DNA of 64,000 nucleotides from NCBI GenBank assembly GCA_002914805.1, contig JXTB01000287.1:326502-390501 (forward strand), written 5' to 3'. Below, piece after piece: positions 1 through 10,006 of this stretch. The number at the start of each line of letters is the position of its first letter. The first letter of the stretch is position 1. Source of the stretch: Parasponia andersonii (Eukaryota; Streptophyta; Magnoliopsida; Rosales; Cannabaceae). Below the pieces are notes generated by a model, which did not search any database, was not told the origin of the DNA, and worked only from the letters and a program-made list of their open reading frames with translations. The translations under genes and the position numbers were made by a program.

Positions 1-1380
1 TTTTGTAAGTTTAGTGCTGTCATGAATTTTAAGATATATGTGCTGCGTAATAATATAATTTTGAATCCCTAATTTTTGTCTATGCGTAAAAATGTGTTAG
101 AGATACTTTCTTAAAATATCAAGATTTTTGGGTATACAAAAATAATTCTATAAAATTCAAAAATGGTTTGGTGTTTTAATAGTTTTTATCAAATTTTAAT
201 TTATAAATTAGAAATTAGTAAAAGCAAGCTAAAACTTATTAAAAAAATTCTAAATAATTTTTTATAACTTTATTTTTATGTTATAATATTATCAGTAAAT
301 TTTCAAAATAAATGAAGTTTTGTATTAGCATCTAAAATTCTTTAAGTATGCACTACTTGTTAAAATTTTTACTTTAAGTATGCATTTCTTGTTAAAATTT
401 TTGCTTTAAGTATGTGCTATTTGTTATGTAATTGTGATTATACTAATATGTTGTTATATATTCTGTAATAATAGTTACATTAAGTATGTAAATATGTCAT
501 GAATACATGTATACAAATATGTCATAAACATGCGTATACATAATTGCACGAAAAAAAATTATGATTTTCAAGAAAATTAATTTTTTTTTTAAATTATGTA
601 TCAAAAACTACATTTGAAGAAAAATATTTTCTTTAAGTGTATGTTAAGTTCTTAAAAAGAGTGTTAGTAACTAATTGATTTATCCACAATCATTATGTTA
701 ATAATGAAAGTTTAAATTGTGATACTAGTCATTGTAGTACGATAGCTATATGGGTTCCGAATAGCTATAGGATTACATATGTTTGTCATGATACTATCTT
801 TATGGCCCATCACTTCCGATAGATTTGGTATTACACTATGTTGAGTACAAATATGAAAAGTTTATGAAATGAAAATATTTGTGAATAAGATGTTTCAAAA
901 AAAAAAGGATACATAGTTATTATTCTAAAAGTATACTATTCATGTGACATGACATTCATTGCATGTATAAGATTTACTTACTGAGTACAAGCTCATTCTA
1001 TTCATTTAAATTTTCTAGATGAGCAATAATTCCTATTAGAAGTTAGTTGGCAATGGTAGAAACCCAAATGGCAATAAAATATTTTAAGCAATTTTATGTT
1101 CTTACATTCAAATATTTAATTATTTGAACAAAATTGAGTGTGGTTTTATTTTTATGAAGTGTATGAATTTAATTTCTATTTTGAGACTTAATATTAATTA
1201 TGAAATAAAATAAATCTTCATTAAAAAGTATTTCTTTAATTTAATTACAAATAGTAATGCTTAAAAGAAAATGAAATTTTCAAAAAAAAATTGATCGATC
1301 TTCTACTTTAACCTTATAAGACAAAACTATGAATTGACATTTTTTTCTATTTAGATTTACGTAATGTTATAGTATTCTCA
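1..1380. repeat. AT-rich sequence with probable old gypsy LTR remnant
   Basis: No gene is visible here. The stretch from about 700 to 1070 has the phrase order often seen in the second half of long LTRs of plant Tekay/Del-type gypsy elements: 'cccatcacttccgatagattt' around 807-828, a 'gaaaagtttatgaaatg' block, then 'acttactgagtacaagctcatt' near 975-998. The resemblance is from memory of the family and could not be aligned. The sequence changes abruptly near 1385 into copia pol, so the copia element is cut off at that side or inserted there as a fragment. Confidence 0.3.
341..428. repeat. 32-bp tandem repeat, about 2.7 copies
   Basis: Three consecutive units begin with 'tttaagtatg' at 341, 373 and 405, an exact 32-base period. 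The first two continue through 'cttgttaaaattttt'; the third is partial. It lies in AT-rich non-coding sequence and has no evident function. Confidence 0.75.
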
Positions 1381-1387
1381 CATCTAC

Positions 1388-2558
1388 ATGGAACAACTAG
1401 AAGGTTTTGTAGACTCAGGAAAGGAGCACTATGTGTGCTTGTTGAAAAAGTTTATGTATAGCCTAAAACAGTCACCTTGACAGTGGTATAAGAGATTTGA
1501 TTTATTTATAACCACTCATAATTTCAAAAGAAGCAGCTATGATAATTATGTTTACTTTAAGAAGAATGTTGATGGGCTTTTGTGCATCTACTCTTATACG
1601 TTGATAATATGTTGATTGTAGTCAAGGATAAAGAAGAGATTAGAAAAGTCAAAGTTCAGTGTAGTACATAGTTTGGGATGAAAGATTTGGGAGCGTCAAA
1701 GAAGATACTTGGAATAGAGATTCTAAGAGATAGAAAGGCAAGTAAATTATACCTAAGTCAGAAAGGGTACATTGAGAAAGTTTTGTAAAGATTTAATATG
1801 TAGAATATTAAACCTATTAGTGATCTATTAGCAGCTTATTTTAGATTTTCATCTACTTTATCTCTACAATTCAATGATGAAATTAATTATATGTCTGGAG
1901 TTCTATATTCTAGTGTAATGAGATCTTTTATGTATGCTTTGGTTCGTTCTCGTCCAAATTTATCATATGTAGTCAGCGATATTAGTAGATATATGACGAA
2001 TCCTAGTAAAGAACATTGAAAAACAGTTCAATGGAATTTTATATACTTACGTGGCTCTACTGATACTTGTTTATGATTTGGGAGGACTAGATATGGAGTT
2101 ATTGGATATGTTGATTATGATTTTGCTGGAGACCTTAATAAAAGAAGAACTCTTATGGATATATTTTCACCATTGATAGTTGTGCTATCAGTTAGAAAGC
2201 TATCTTATAGACTATAGTTGCAATGTCTATTACTGAAGTTGAATATATGACAATTACAGAGGCATGTAAAGAAGTTATTTAGTTGAAAGGCCTATTTAGT
2301 GAACTCAGTGAAGACTTGCAAATTACTACAGTCTTTTGTGATAGACAGAGTACTATTTTTCTCATAAAAGATTATATGTTTCATAAGAGGACCAAACACA
2401 TTGATGTATGGTATCATTTGGTCTGTAATATTATTGCTTGAGGTGATATACTCATGAGCAAAGTTAGTACTCATGATAATCATGCTAATATGATGACCAA
2501 GACAATTCCAAGAGATAAGTTTAAGCATTGCTTAGACTTGGTTGATATTATTTGGTGA
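1388..2558 (+). pseudogene. Ty1/copia pol remnant: reverse transcriptase end and RNase H
   Basis: Conceptual translation gives the copia reverse transcriptase core and RNase H in order. Visible blocks are EGFVDSGKEHYVCLLKK (1400-1450), a degraded Y-x-LKQSP-QWYKRFD block, a degraded YVDN region near 1600, FGMKDLG, ILGIEILRDR and LYLSQKGYI (1670-1780), then RPNLSYVVSDISRYM, a DYDFAGD-like RNase H block, ITEVEYM and KRTKHIDVWYHL. Stops and at least two frameshifts interrupt it. The usual copia YVDD box is not intact. Everything upstream (gag, protease, integrase) is missing, so this is a 5'-truncated copy. The frame ends at a TGA at 2556, just before a TA microsatellite and a PPT/LTR start, as expected for the pol end of a copia element. 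Confidence 0.85.
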
Positions 2559-2585
2559 GTTTTGCCTCCATGTAGAAGAGGTGGA

Positions 2586-2586
<1 letters not shown>

Positions 2587-2639
<53 letters not shown>
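2587..2639. repeat. (TA)n microsatellite
   Basis: About 26 uninterrupted TA repeats between the copia pol end and its 3' LTR. The 83-residue minus-strand frame crossing it is an artefact (a run of Ile-Tyr). Confidence 0.95.
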
Positions 2640-2642
<3 letters not shown>

Positions 2643-2680
2643 TGAAGATTAGAGCCATCTCTTTATTAGAATTCGTGTCA

Positions 2681-2990
2681 AAGTGGAAATTGTTAGAGCT
2701 CGTAATCTGAATTTTGTATGACCTAGCCCAAAAGCTTTGCAGTACGACATATGTGGTATTTTTTTGTAATTGAGAGAATTTTTTGAGATCCATACACATA
2801 TGTGTTTTAGAGGTTTAGAATTCTATATATTCTGGTTTGGCGGTATAACATTCTACTTTTTGTACCTTATTTTCGACAAAGAAAATTTGCTCCTCTGTCA
2901 GTGATTTTTCTTGATTATGGTCTTCCACTTAAATCAGTGTATTTTTATTTTTATTTTTTTTTGTCTATTTTTGTTTATCCATTTTCAGCA
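2681..2990 (+). mobile_element. Copia polypurine tract and 3' LTR
   Basis: A purine run 'aagtggaaat' (2681-2690) is followed by TGTTAGAGC at 2691, the usual copia arrangement of PPT directly before a 5'-TGTTAG LTR start. A TATA-like 'ctatatat' lies near 2824, and around 2905-2945 there is a 'cttgattatggtcttccactt' block as found near copia LTR ends. The 3' boundary is uncertain (about 2990) because the other LTR is not in the window. Confidence 0.6.
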
Positions 2991-3968
2991 CTATTTATAA
3001 GTACCGATTGATACTTTCCTTCTTAAATTACATAGGTTGAAGTTTAAAGTGTTAATATTCGGCATTTTCAGCTCTTTAATTTACATGATCAAAAAGAAAA
3101 AATTGGACAGATGCTAATTTTGCAGATTTCTTTTTTTTTTTTAATCATATAAGTACTAATTTATTTATTTGTAATCTTTAATTAAAGATACTAATTTTTT
3201 TTATTGTTTTTTAGAAGAATATCGTAAATACCAATTAGATCCAACATAAATTGTTAAAACAAATCTTATAATTATTTATATGAAAGTGCACTAAAATATA
3301 TACGTAGTACATAAAGGATAGAGGAAATTTGATTTTATATAATAAATCTAAAAAGTAAAATTGGAAAATCTCAAATTTTAAATTCTTTGAAAAATTCCAA
3401 ATTTATTTAGAGACATCATTTTCAAAAATATTTAGAAAATACTACTTCTTACTAAATAATGAGATATTTACTAAATAATGAGATATTTGAGATAACCGGT
3501 CAAATTAATCTAAGGTAACCAATTAAATTATATGAATAACTAAATTAGTTATTTAACTAACTCTATTCGTTGATTGGTTATCCCAAGTGGGTTACCTCGA
3601 ATATTATTGACAAGGAGCAATTTTGAACAAAACGTGGTATTTTAATAAATATTCTTTAAAAGTTTTATTTTTCTAAAAAAATTTAGAAAATGATATTTAT
3701 TTAAATCAATCCGGATTTTTCTATTATTTGGACTTTGGGCCTGAACTTTTGTTAGAAATCCTAAAAGATGATACTGTTATGGATCTCAATTCTATCTCCT
3801 TTTTATTTTATTTTATTATTTTATTTTAAATACCAAGGTACAAGCTTATATATAAATATATATATTTATATATATATTTAATTGACCAATTAGAAATTAT
3901 CGTAAATAAATTTATGAATACTCACCGACTTGAACAATTATAACATTTTAAAAAAAAAAATGGCTAAC
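2991..3968. other. AT-rich DNA, no gene seen
   Basis: No coding region or RNA gene is recognised. The stretch from 3441 to 3500 holds an imperfect short duplication ('gatatttactaaataatgagatattt'). On the minus strand this is where the next intron and exons of the malectin-like gene should lie, but I see no leucine-rich repeat, membrane segment or kinase motif. Either the gene is truncated or its next intron is very long. Confidence 0.6.
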
Positions 3969-4703
3969 CTGGATATTTGATTGATTGCTGGATTCAAATC
4001 ATACCGCCCAGAGTTCAGCATTACCGATCCGGTTTCGTTTACGTTATACGTTTGATTGTTCCATGGCCTCAGCTCCAACACTGATATGAATGGAATCCCG
4101 TAACCCGTGTTTACTAGACAAACATCTATACGATCCTCTGTAGGAAAAAATATGATCTCTTTTTCAACCCTAAACCATGGATACTGGGTGATGACTGTAT
4201 CCCAAAGGTCAACCCCAAGAAACAGGTCGAATGTCGGGGGTTGACCTTCGTTGTCGTAGTTTCCGTACATGAATCTCGCTCGCACAGCATATTTGGTACC
4301 TTTGCCTAGGGTGGGTTTTAGGGTGTAACAATTTCTTCTCCCCTCAGGGAAGCTTCGGACATTCCAAAACTGCTGTTCGTTGACTTGGACTTTATATGCA
4401 TCTGCTATCACCCTGTTTACGCCATTCGCAGTGAAGCCTTCATCTGAAACATAAGTAAAGCCCGTTGTGGCGTCTATATAGTTTGATGTTGACGCTCCAC
4501 AGTCTATACTTAGGAAACCTGGAAGTCGATCGACATAGCGATCGTCAGTAAAGTTGCTACTTACACATACATATGAAAAAGGTTATTACGATTAAAAGCT
4601 TTGTGAAAGGTTAATGAAAGCATGCTTTACCTGTTTGATTCTGATCAGCACGAACTAAAGCAAAATGCATTAACGCTGCAAAGAGGAAATACTTGGAGCC
4701 CAT
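3969..4703 (-). pseudogene. Malectin-like domain receptor kinase, first two exons only
   Basis: Exon 1 (4703-4631) encodes MGSKYFLFAALMHFALVRA, a clear signal peptide, then DQNQT, and ends at a GTAAAG donor in phase 1. Exon 2 (4518-3969), after acceptor 'cttccag', opens with GFLSIDCGAS, the conserved start of the malectin-like domain in plant LRR receptor kinases. It runs through FTYVSDEGF, FWNVRSFPEGRRNCYTL, YAVRARFMYGNYD, FDLFLGVDLWDTV, EIIFFPTEDRIDVCLVNTG, PFISVLELRPW and LNSGRYDLNP. The join keeps frame and phase. Exon 2 ends at 'ccag|gttagcc'. Known family members continue with leucine-rich repeats, a membrane helix and a Ser/Thr kinase; none follows in the 3.9 kb to the window start, which holds transposon DNA. 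About 207 residues are present of a usual 850-900. No stop or frameshift lies in this part. It would act as an extracellular carbohydrate-binding-like receptor domain. It is a truncated gene or the 5' end of one split by insertions. Confidence 0.85.
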
Positions 4704-5241
4704 ATTTTCAGAGAAACGTTCACTTAATTTGTAGAAACGATCCCGATATATTGATCTTCCTTAATATAATTCATGCTCGGTCTCCTTAATTTAGTTTGTA
4801 TGTGGTCCACTTGGCAAAAACAGTATTAAAACGACATTAGTCGTATTCATGCTCGATTGAAGATGTCAATATATTAAAGGTCAACTTAATAATTCTTCGT
4901 ACGCAAACCAATATTTAATGCAAAATGAGAAACTAGTACAAAAAATCTATGGATATGATTGCCAATCGAGTAGGTAATTTTTTTTTAATATATGTTTAAG
5001 TTTTTTTTTTTTCTAACCACTAGACTATCATTTAAACTATCATTTAACAGTAATCTAACGACTATTAGTATCTAATAGTGATCTATCGATTATAATGATA
5101 TATAGGAATAGATATGTATCATTAATAATATTTATCTCTTTTATTTTTTATTATAAAATGACGTGCATAATAAATTTTAATTAACCTAAATGATACTTAT
5201 GTATAGATAAAAAAATAAAAATGCCTAGTAGATTGGTGCCC
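4704..5241. other. Upstream region of the malectin-like gene, no gene seen
   Basis: Presumed promoter side of the minus-strand gene at 3969-4703. AT-rich. A short tandem-like duplication 'actatcatttaa/actatcatttaac' lies near 5025-5047. I cannot assign a TATA box with confidence. Confidence 0.4.
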
Positions 5242-5850
5242 TGTATTTTTTTTTCTTTTTTTTTTTTTGGCTGAAGGAAGACTTTAATAATAAAGCAAGA
5301 AAAAGAAAGGCCGAGGAGAAGCCATAGCCACTCTCAAAAGCAAACTAAGAATTAGTCTCATGAAGACGATTAAAAAAGATCCTAGAATGGACCTCTAAAA
5401 CTAAAAACAACCAAAACACATATTTGAAACGCCCAAGGAGCTGAGTTAAGTACTACGTAATTGGTCTCCCTGCAAATAAAAGAGAACTGGAAAAAATCGA
5501 AGCAACTAAGGAGAAATTTTCCTTGGGACGTCAGATCTTTGATCTTCCAATGGCAATGTGCATCCTCATCTTCAAAACTAGTTATGGCATTCTTACAATC
5601 ACTCTCTACAGCTATAGACTTCCAATAATATGACAATTATGTGGTTGATAGCCACGAGAATTGCTCTCGCTTTGGCAATCAATGGATTTATTTCACTACG
5701 TCCCTTGGTAAAAAAATTTAGTACTGATCCATTTGGAAATGGATCCACATTTAGCTTGATACAAGAAGGTGATCGAGGTTACCAATTAACTTGACCAAAT
5801 TCACGAAGTCCACGAGCCAAACTCAGACCCTGAGAGTAAAAGTTAAATGG
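5242..5850 (-). mobile_element. 3' end of a non-LTR retrotransposon (LINE) with poly(A) tail
   Basis: Read on the minus strand, a degraded RNase H-like domain ends near 5382 and is followed by a short AT-rich 3' region and an A-rich tract complementary to the T run at 5246-5268. That is the expected layout of a 5'-truncated plant LINE. The 5' limit is unclear. Coding-like sequence on the same strand (ARGLREFGQVNW, 5765-5825) precedes the RNase H domain. Confidence 0.65.
5382..5790 (-). pseudogene. RNase H-like (RVT_3 type) domain of a LINE, frameshifted
   Basis: In order the minus strand gives IKLNVDPFPNG (start of the domain), NPLIAKARAILVAIN, then after a frameshift IAVESDCKNAITSFE, KIKDLTSQGKFLLSCF and FSFICRETNYVVLNSAPWA. 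These match the usual block order of the plant LINE C-terminal RNase H domain: LNVDGA, A-EA-AL--A, ESD, LL--F, H--RE-N--AH-LA-WA. The acidic VESD block is present; the AH of the last block is lost. It is non-functional, with at least one frameshift. A host RNase H-domain gene of the same family is the alternative, but the adjacent poly(A) tail favours a LINE. Confidence 0.7.
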
Positions 5851-6599
5851 CCAATAGAATCCTTCTCACCAATTAATCCAGATCAGATTTAGACTTATTA
5901 TGTCAAATAGAATTCCACTCCAACTAGATACCCTCGAAACAAATAGAGGCAAATAGCACCATATTGTCACGATTTTATCAAAGGTCTGCTAAACGCAATT
6001 ACTACAAATGTGAATCTCACACTTCTACAGCTTTAGTTATATTCGTGTATGGTGCCATATAAGTATCATAGATGTTCTTTATCATTGCTTATTTTTAAAT
6101 CTAGGACTTAAAAAAAAATCGTTGACAACCGGTGTAAACTAACCAATATATCGAAACAACTTGTTTTTTTTTTTCCTTTTCTATTTGTTTTAAAGGAAGT
6201 TTTGTTTAATCGATTTCGAAAGCATATTTCGTTTGTTGGTTTGGTTAAAAGTTTTGGGGGTGTCAAACTAGTCAAATGACTGCTAAATTTGGAAAAAAAA
6301 AATAGTATATACATTTATCTTATTTCTTTCTTCTTTTCTTTCTTTTTTTTTAAAAAAATACATATGTATAGCCTTGTGGCTTATAATTTCATTTAGGTAA
6401 ATATTTTGCTGGAGAGAATAGAAATTGGATCTCCTTACTGGAATCAGTGTTTTTTACTATAATAATCCAACTGGTGTAACTAGAACACCTTATTTTTTTA
6501 TTTTTATTTTTTTTTGTAAGAGAGTACTTATTTTTGTCAAGTTAGAATTATGAACAAATATCAGAGGTTGTGTTGTCATTTTTTTAAAAACATAAAATA
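5851..6599. other. No gene seen
   Basis: AT-rich sequence with long T and A runs (6163-6175, 6292-6302, 6345-6355). No protein homology recognised. The reading frame on the minus strand at 6108-6314 is low complexity and is not called. Confidence 0.5.
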
Positions 6600-8840
6600 T
6601 GAAAGTATTTTTTTGGTGGAACTATGTACATGTCTCACTTTGCCGCTAAAACTATTAAATTTCTATCAATGCCCTTGAACTATAAAATGATCATTTTGTT
6701 AATTAAGTTGACAGAAAAAAAGTCATCAGGTGCTTGTTACATGATTTAAATTTGAAGGTCAATTTAGTATTTTTGGTAAAATAGAAATCACAAATATATA
6801 AAAAAAGAAAAAAAACTAAAAATTAAAAGAATAAGAAAAATTAAACATATAAAAAAGAAAAAAATTCAAGTCTTTTCTACTCGTCTCTGCAAATTACGAA
6901 CACTATGTAGGTTGAACAATGCCGATAGATCAAGTCCCACAAACCCTTTGTGGCGTCGCCTTGGTCACCACCGTCTAAATCGAGGAGCTGAGGTCTCCAT
7001 AGGCCCACAAGCTAATCTAGAAAACATATGAGAAGGCATTGGAAATTGAGAAGGTTCGCACCAAAATATCGTACAAGGAGACCAATGTCTATATATTTTG
7101 AGGAAGAAAAAAATATAAGAAGAGGGAGCATAACCCATAAGGCAGATTCTGGTGGTCCTTTTTTTTTTTCCAGTCTAATTATTTTGGGCATTTTTCAGGG
7201 GTTTGTTGTAAAGTTTCAGTTTTAACTCGATTTGAGTTTTTACCAATACATATGTTTTTCCGTCCTTCAACAATGACAAGTTATTTAATTGATTTGTTCA
7301 ATGTTCATCCTCGATTATTGTGGGTTTTCAATTTGCAGGTACGAAAATTCCACATTGCACGGGTGGAAAGTTGACTTTTATTTCTATTGTTTATTTTCCT
7401 TTTGTTCTTTTAATTTTTTAGTTGCTGCATTTCTTATTTTAGCAAATTACTAATTTGGTCTTCAAATTTAAATCAGAAAAATAAGTTATTTTGTTCTTGA
7501 TATTAGCCATAATTTGTCTTTTTATTTTTGAATTTGTTTTCAAGTGTCTCACAAATGATAAATTTGTTTTTCTTTTTTCCTTTTATTTTTAAATTAATAT
7601 TCAGGTGCCCTTATAATAGTAAAATTATTTTTTTCTTGTCCCATCAATTTTGATTTAGTATTCAAATATTCCATAAAATGATAAAATTGGTACTCTTTTA
7701 CTCTTTTAATTCCAACACAGTTAGAAAATTGTTAATAGACAATATCTAAATAATCATTTTACTTTTTAAATAGTTAATAGATATATTTTACTATTTTTTT
7801 GTATTAGATATTTCCAAAAAACTAGTTTTTATAATTAAATAAATAAAATAAACGAAAAAAAGATAAAAGAAAATTTTTTTAATGATTATATATATATATG
7901 TAAAATAAAAAATAGATAAAATAGAACAATTTTGCATCAATTCATTAGTGTCAAAATATTTTTAGAAGTAACGCAAAAAAAAAAAAAACTGCATATTTTC
8001 ATATCTGAAAGACTTTCTAGAAAATGAAATGACTATTCATCTTCTTATTTTTCATGAAAAATAATCATTTTATTTTAATCATTTCGTTTTATGAAAATTT
8101 GAAAAATAAGAGGACAAATTCATGAAATAGTTATTTTATTTTCTAGAAAGTATTTCGGATGTGAAAATATGAATTTGGTTTTTATATAACTTCTAAAAAT
8201 ATTTTCACACTAATGAATTAATGAGAAAATTGCTTTTTTTTTTGTCTATTTTTTGTTTTATATATACTTATATAAACATTAAAAAATTATTTTTCTTTTA
8301 CTTCTTTTCATTTATTTTATTTATTTAATCATAAAAAGTAACTCTTTAGAATGGTCTAATATAAAGAAATAGTAAAAGATATTTATTAGTTATTTAAAGA
8401 GTAAAATGATTATTTGACTATTGTCCATTAAAAATTTTCTAACAATGTTAAAGTTGAGGAGGTAAAAGAATAACAATTTTACTATTTTAGGGAACATTTG
8501 AATACTAAGTCAAAATTGAGAGGATAAAAGTAGAACAATTTTTTCATTATAGGACACGCTTGAATGTTAAGTTAAAAGTGAGGGAACAAAGGAAGAACAA
8601 ATTTATTATCTAAAGACACTTAAATACAAAGTCAAAAGTAAAGAGACAAATTTATACTGATGGCAAATGTAAGCAGTGACTAAATTTCCTTTAAATCATG
8701 TAACAATAACATGAATTTTTTTGACTTAACTGAAATAAGGACAATTTTATACTTCAAAGGCCATTGATATGTTATAGTTCACTGGCAAAGTGAAACAATG
8801 TACATAGTTTGGCAGTGAAATTTTTTTTTTAAAGTAATAA
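6600..8840. mobile_element. Mutator-like / foldback element with very long inverted arms
   Basis: The block at 6612-6757 (key phrases 'aactatgtacatg', 'cactttgcc', 'gttacatgattt') recurs in inverted orientation at 8690-8830 with about 70% identity by eye. Inside it, 7430-8060 is the inverted copy of 8100-8690; the axis lies near 8070-8085. Markers include 'cattagtgtcaaaatattttta' at 7945 against 'taaaaatattttcacactaatg' at 8194. The right arm is continuous over about 730 bp; the left arm is split by about 670 bp of unrelated sequence (about 6760-7430). No transposase is encoded. Long terminal inverted repeats without a coding region fit a non-autonomous Mutator-like or foldback element. Ends and target duplication could not be fixed because the outermost bases are T/A runs. 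Confidence 0.7.
6860..7400. other. Non-palindromic insert within the foldback element (possible captured fragment)
   Basis: This sequence has no partner in the right arm of the surrounding inverted repeat. Bases 6880-7060 are richer in GC than the neighbourhood and resemble exon DNA ('ccctttgtggcgtcgccttgg', 'ccaccgtctaaatcgagg'). A 65-codon frame starts at 7028 and matches nothing I know. A possible acceptor-like 'ttgcag' sits at 7335. It could be a host gene fragment carried by the element or simply a later insertion; I cannot assign a function. Confidence 0.4.
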
Positions 8841-9807
8841 TAAAAACAATGAATAGTTTCACCGATGGCCTCCTTTTTATGGTCCTTGCATTAGCTTATG
8901 AATTTCGATTTAAATAATATTTTTCTATTTATACATTGGCACTTTAGTTTGTGGTTTATGTTAGTTTTATAGCAATTTTGGGTTTAAAAAAAACTATACC
9001 CTGACATTTTTCTTTACAACTGCTACATAGAAAAAGCGGTTAAATAGGTACAGGCCCTTTTAAACCAAAAAACCAGTAAATATCCCGAAAATTATAGCTA
9101 AATAACTTAGTTAAATACACATTCAAAATAAACATCAAAATTGTCCTCATTAAAGCCCACATTTTTTTTTTGTTTTTTTAAATGTTCATTTGTTAATTAT
9201 AATGTTTTAAAACTATTTTTTAACAGTTATGAGTCATGAAATTGTAGAAAATAAACTATACAACTAATAAGAAATCACTCTTAAATATTACTGTTTTTTT
9301 TTTCTTCATTCTTTAGTACTATTTTCATATGTACCACTTGTTATACTAGTAGCGTCCTCATCAAAATTCACAATCTAGTTAAATATTTTGCTATAATACT
9401 AATTTTTTATTTCTTTGATTAATTGTTAAGTAACTTTGTGTTATTTTAGATTTCATATTTTCTTTTCATTAGAGAGGTAATTTTCTCTAAATTCTAATGT
9501 AGTTTAATTGATTTTTCGAATATATAGATTCATGATTTGAGGTTCAATATACTATTTTGAAATATATATTTTACTTTATGAAATTTATTAATAGTTTGAT
9601 TTTAGAGTATAGAATATGTTTGTTTAAAAGTATTAGTTTTAATTTTTGACTTTAATTTTGAGGTTTATTATTCTTTTTTGTAGTCTGTTTTCATGAATTA
9701 TTAATTCATGTGTATATAACTTTATTGTTTATCTTTTAAAAAAAAATGATTTAAGAATTACTTTTGATTAATTAAACTAATTGTAATTTTTATTATTAAA
9801 ATTAATC
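8841..9807. other. No gene seen
   Basis: AT-rich DNA without recognisable coding sequence, RNA gene or repeat. Several T runs (9161-9180, 9293-9303). Confidence 0.5.
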
Positions 9808-10006
9808 GTCATCTATAGCGATGACATTGTAGTGGCTAAAGGTATTAATTTAAATATATATTTTTTAAAAATTGCATTTATAACGACGGCGTTTTATCAT
9901 TGCTATAGATTATTTATAGTAGTGACAAAATATATCGTCGGTATAAGGGGTCTGTACTGACTGACCTATAACGATGACGACTTTGTCGCTACTATAGACC
10001 TACAAC
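9808..10006. repeat. Palindromic 'ctatagcgatgac' repeats, left block
   Basis: Short inverted units of the type 'ctatagcgatgaca' / 'gtcgctactatag' are spaced through this block (9815, 9883, 9930, 9968, 9983). Clusters of such palindromes are typical of the subterminal regions of plant CACTA (En/Spm) elements. No CACTA terminus was found, so the assignment is tentative. The block is cut at 10006 by the solo LTR. Confidence 0.5.

Noticed and set aside
2548-2799. Minus-strand frame with an Ile-Tyr run
   Set aside because: It is the translation of the TA microsatellite at 2587-2639.
3500-3600. Possible inverted repeat around 'ggtaacc...ggttatccc...ggttacc'
   Set aside because: Matches are only 6-8 bases and not extended; no element ends or target duplication.
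7028-7225. 65-codon plus-strand frame inside the foldback element
   Set aside because: No homology, ends in low-complexity Phe-rich sequence; kept only as part of the possible captured fragment.
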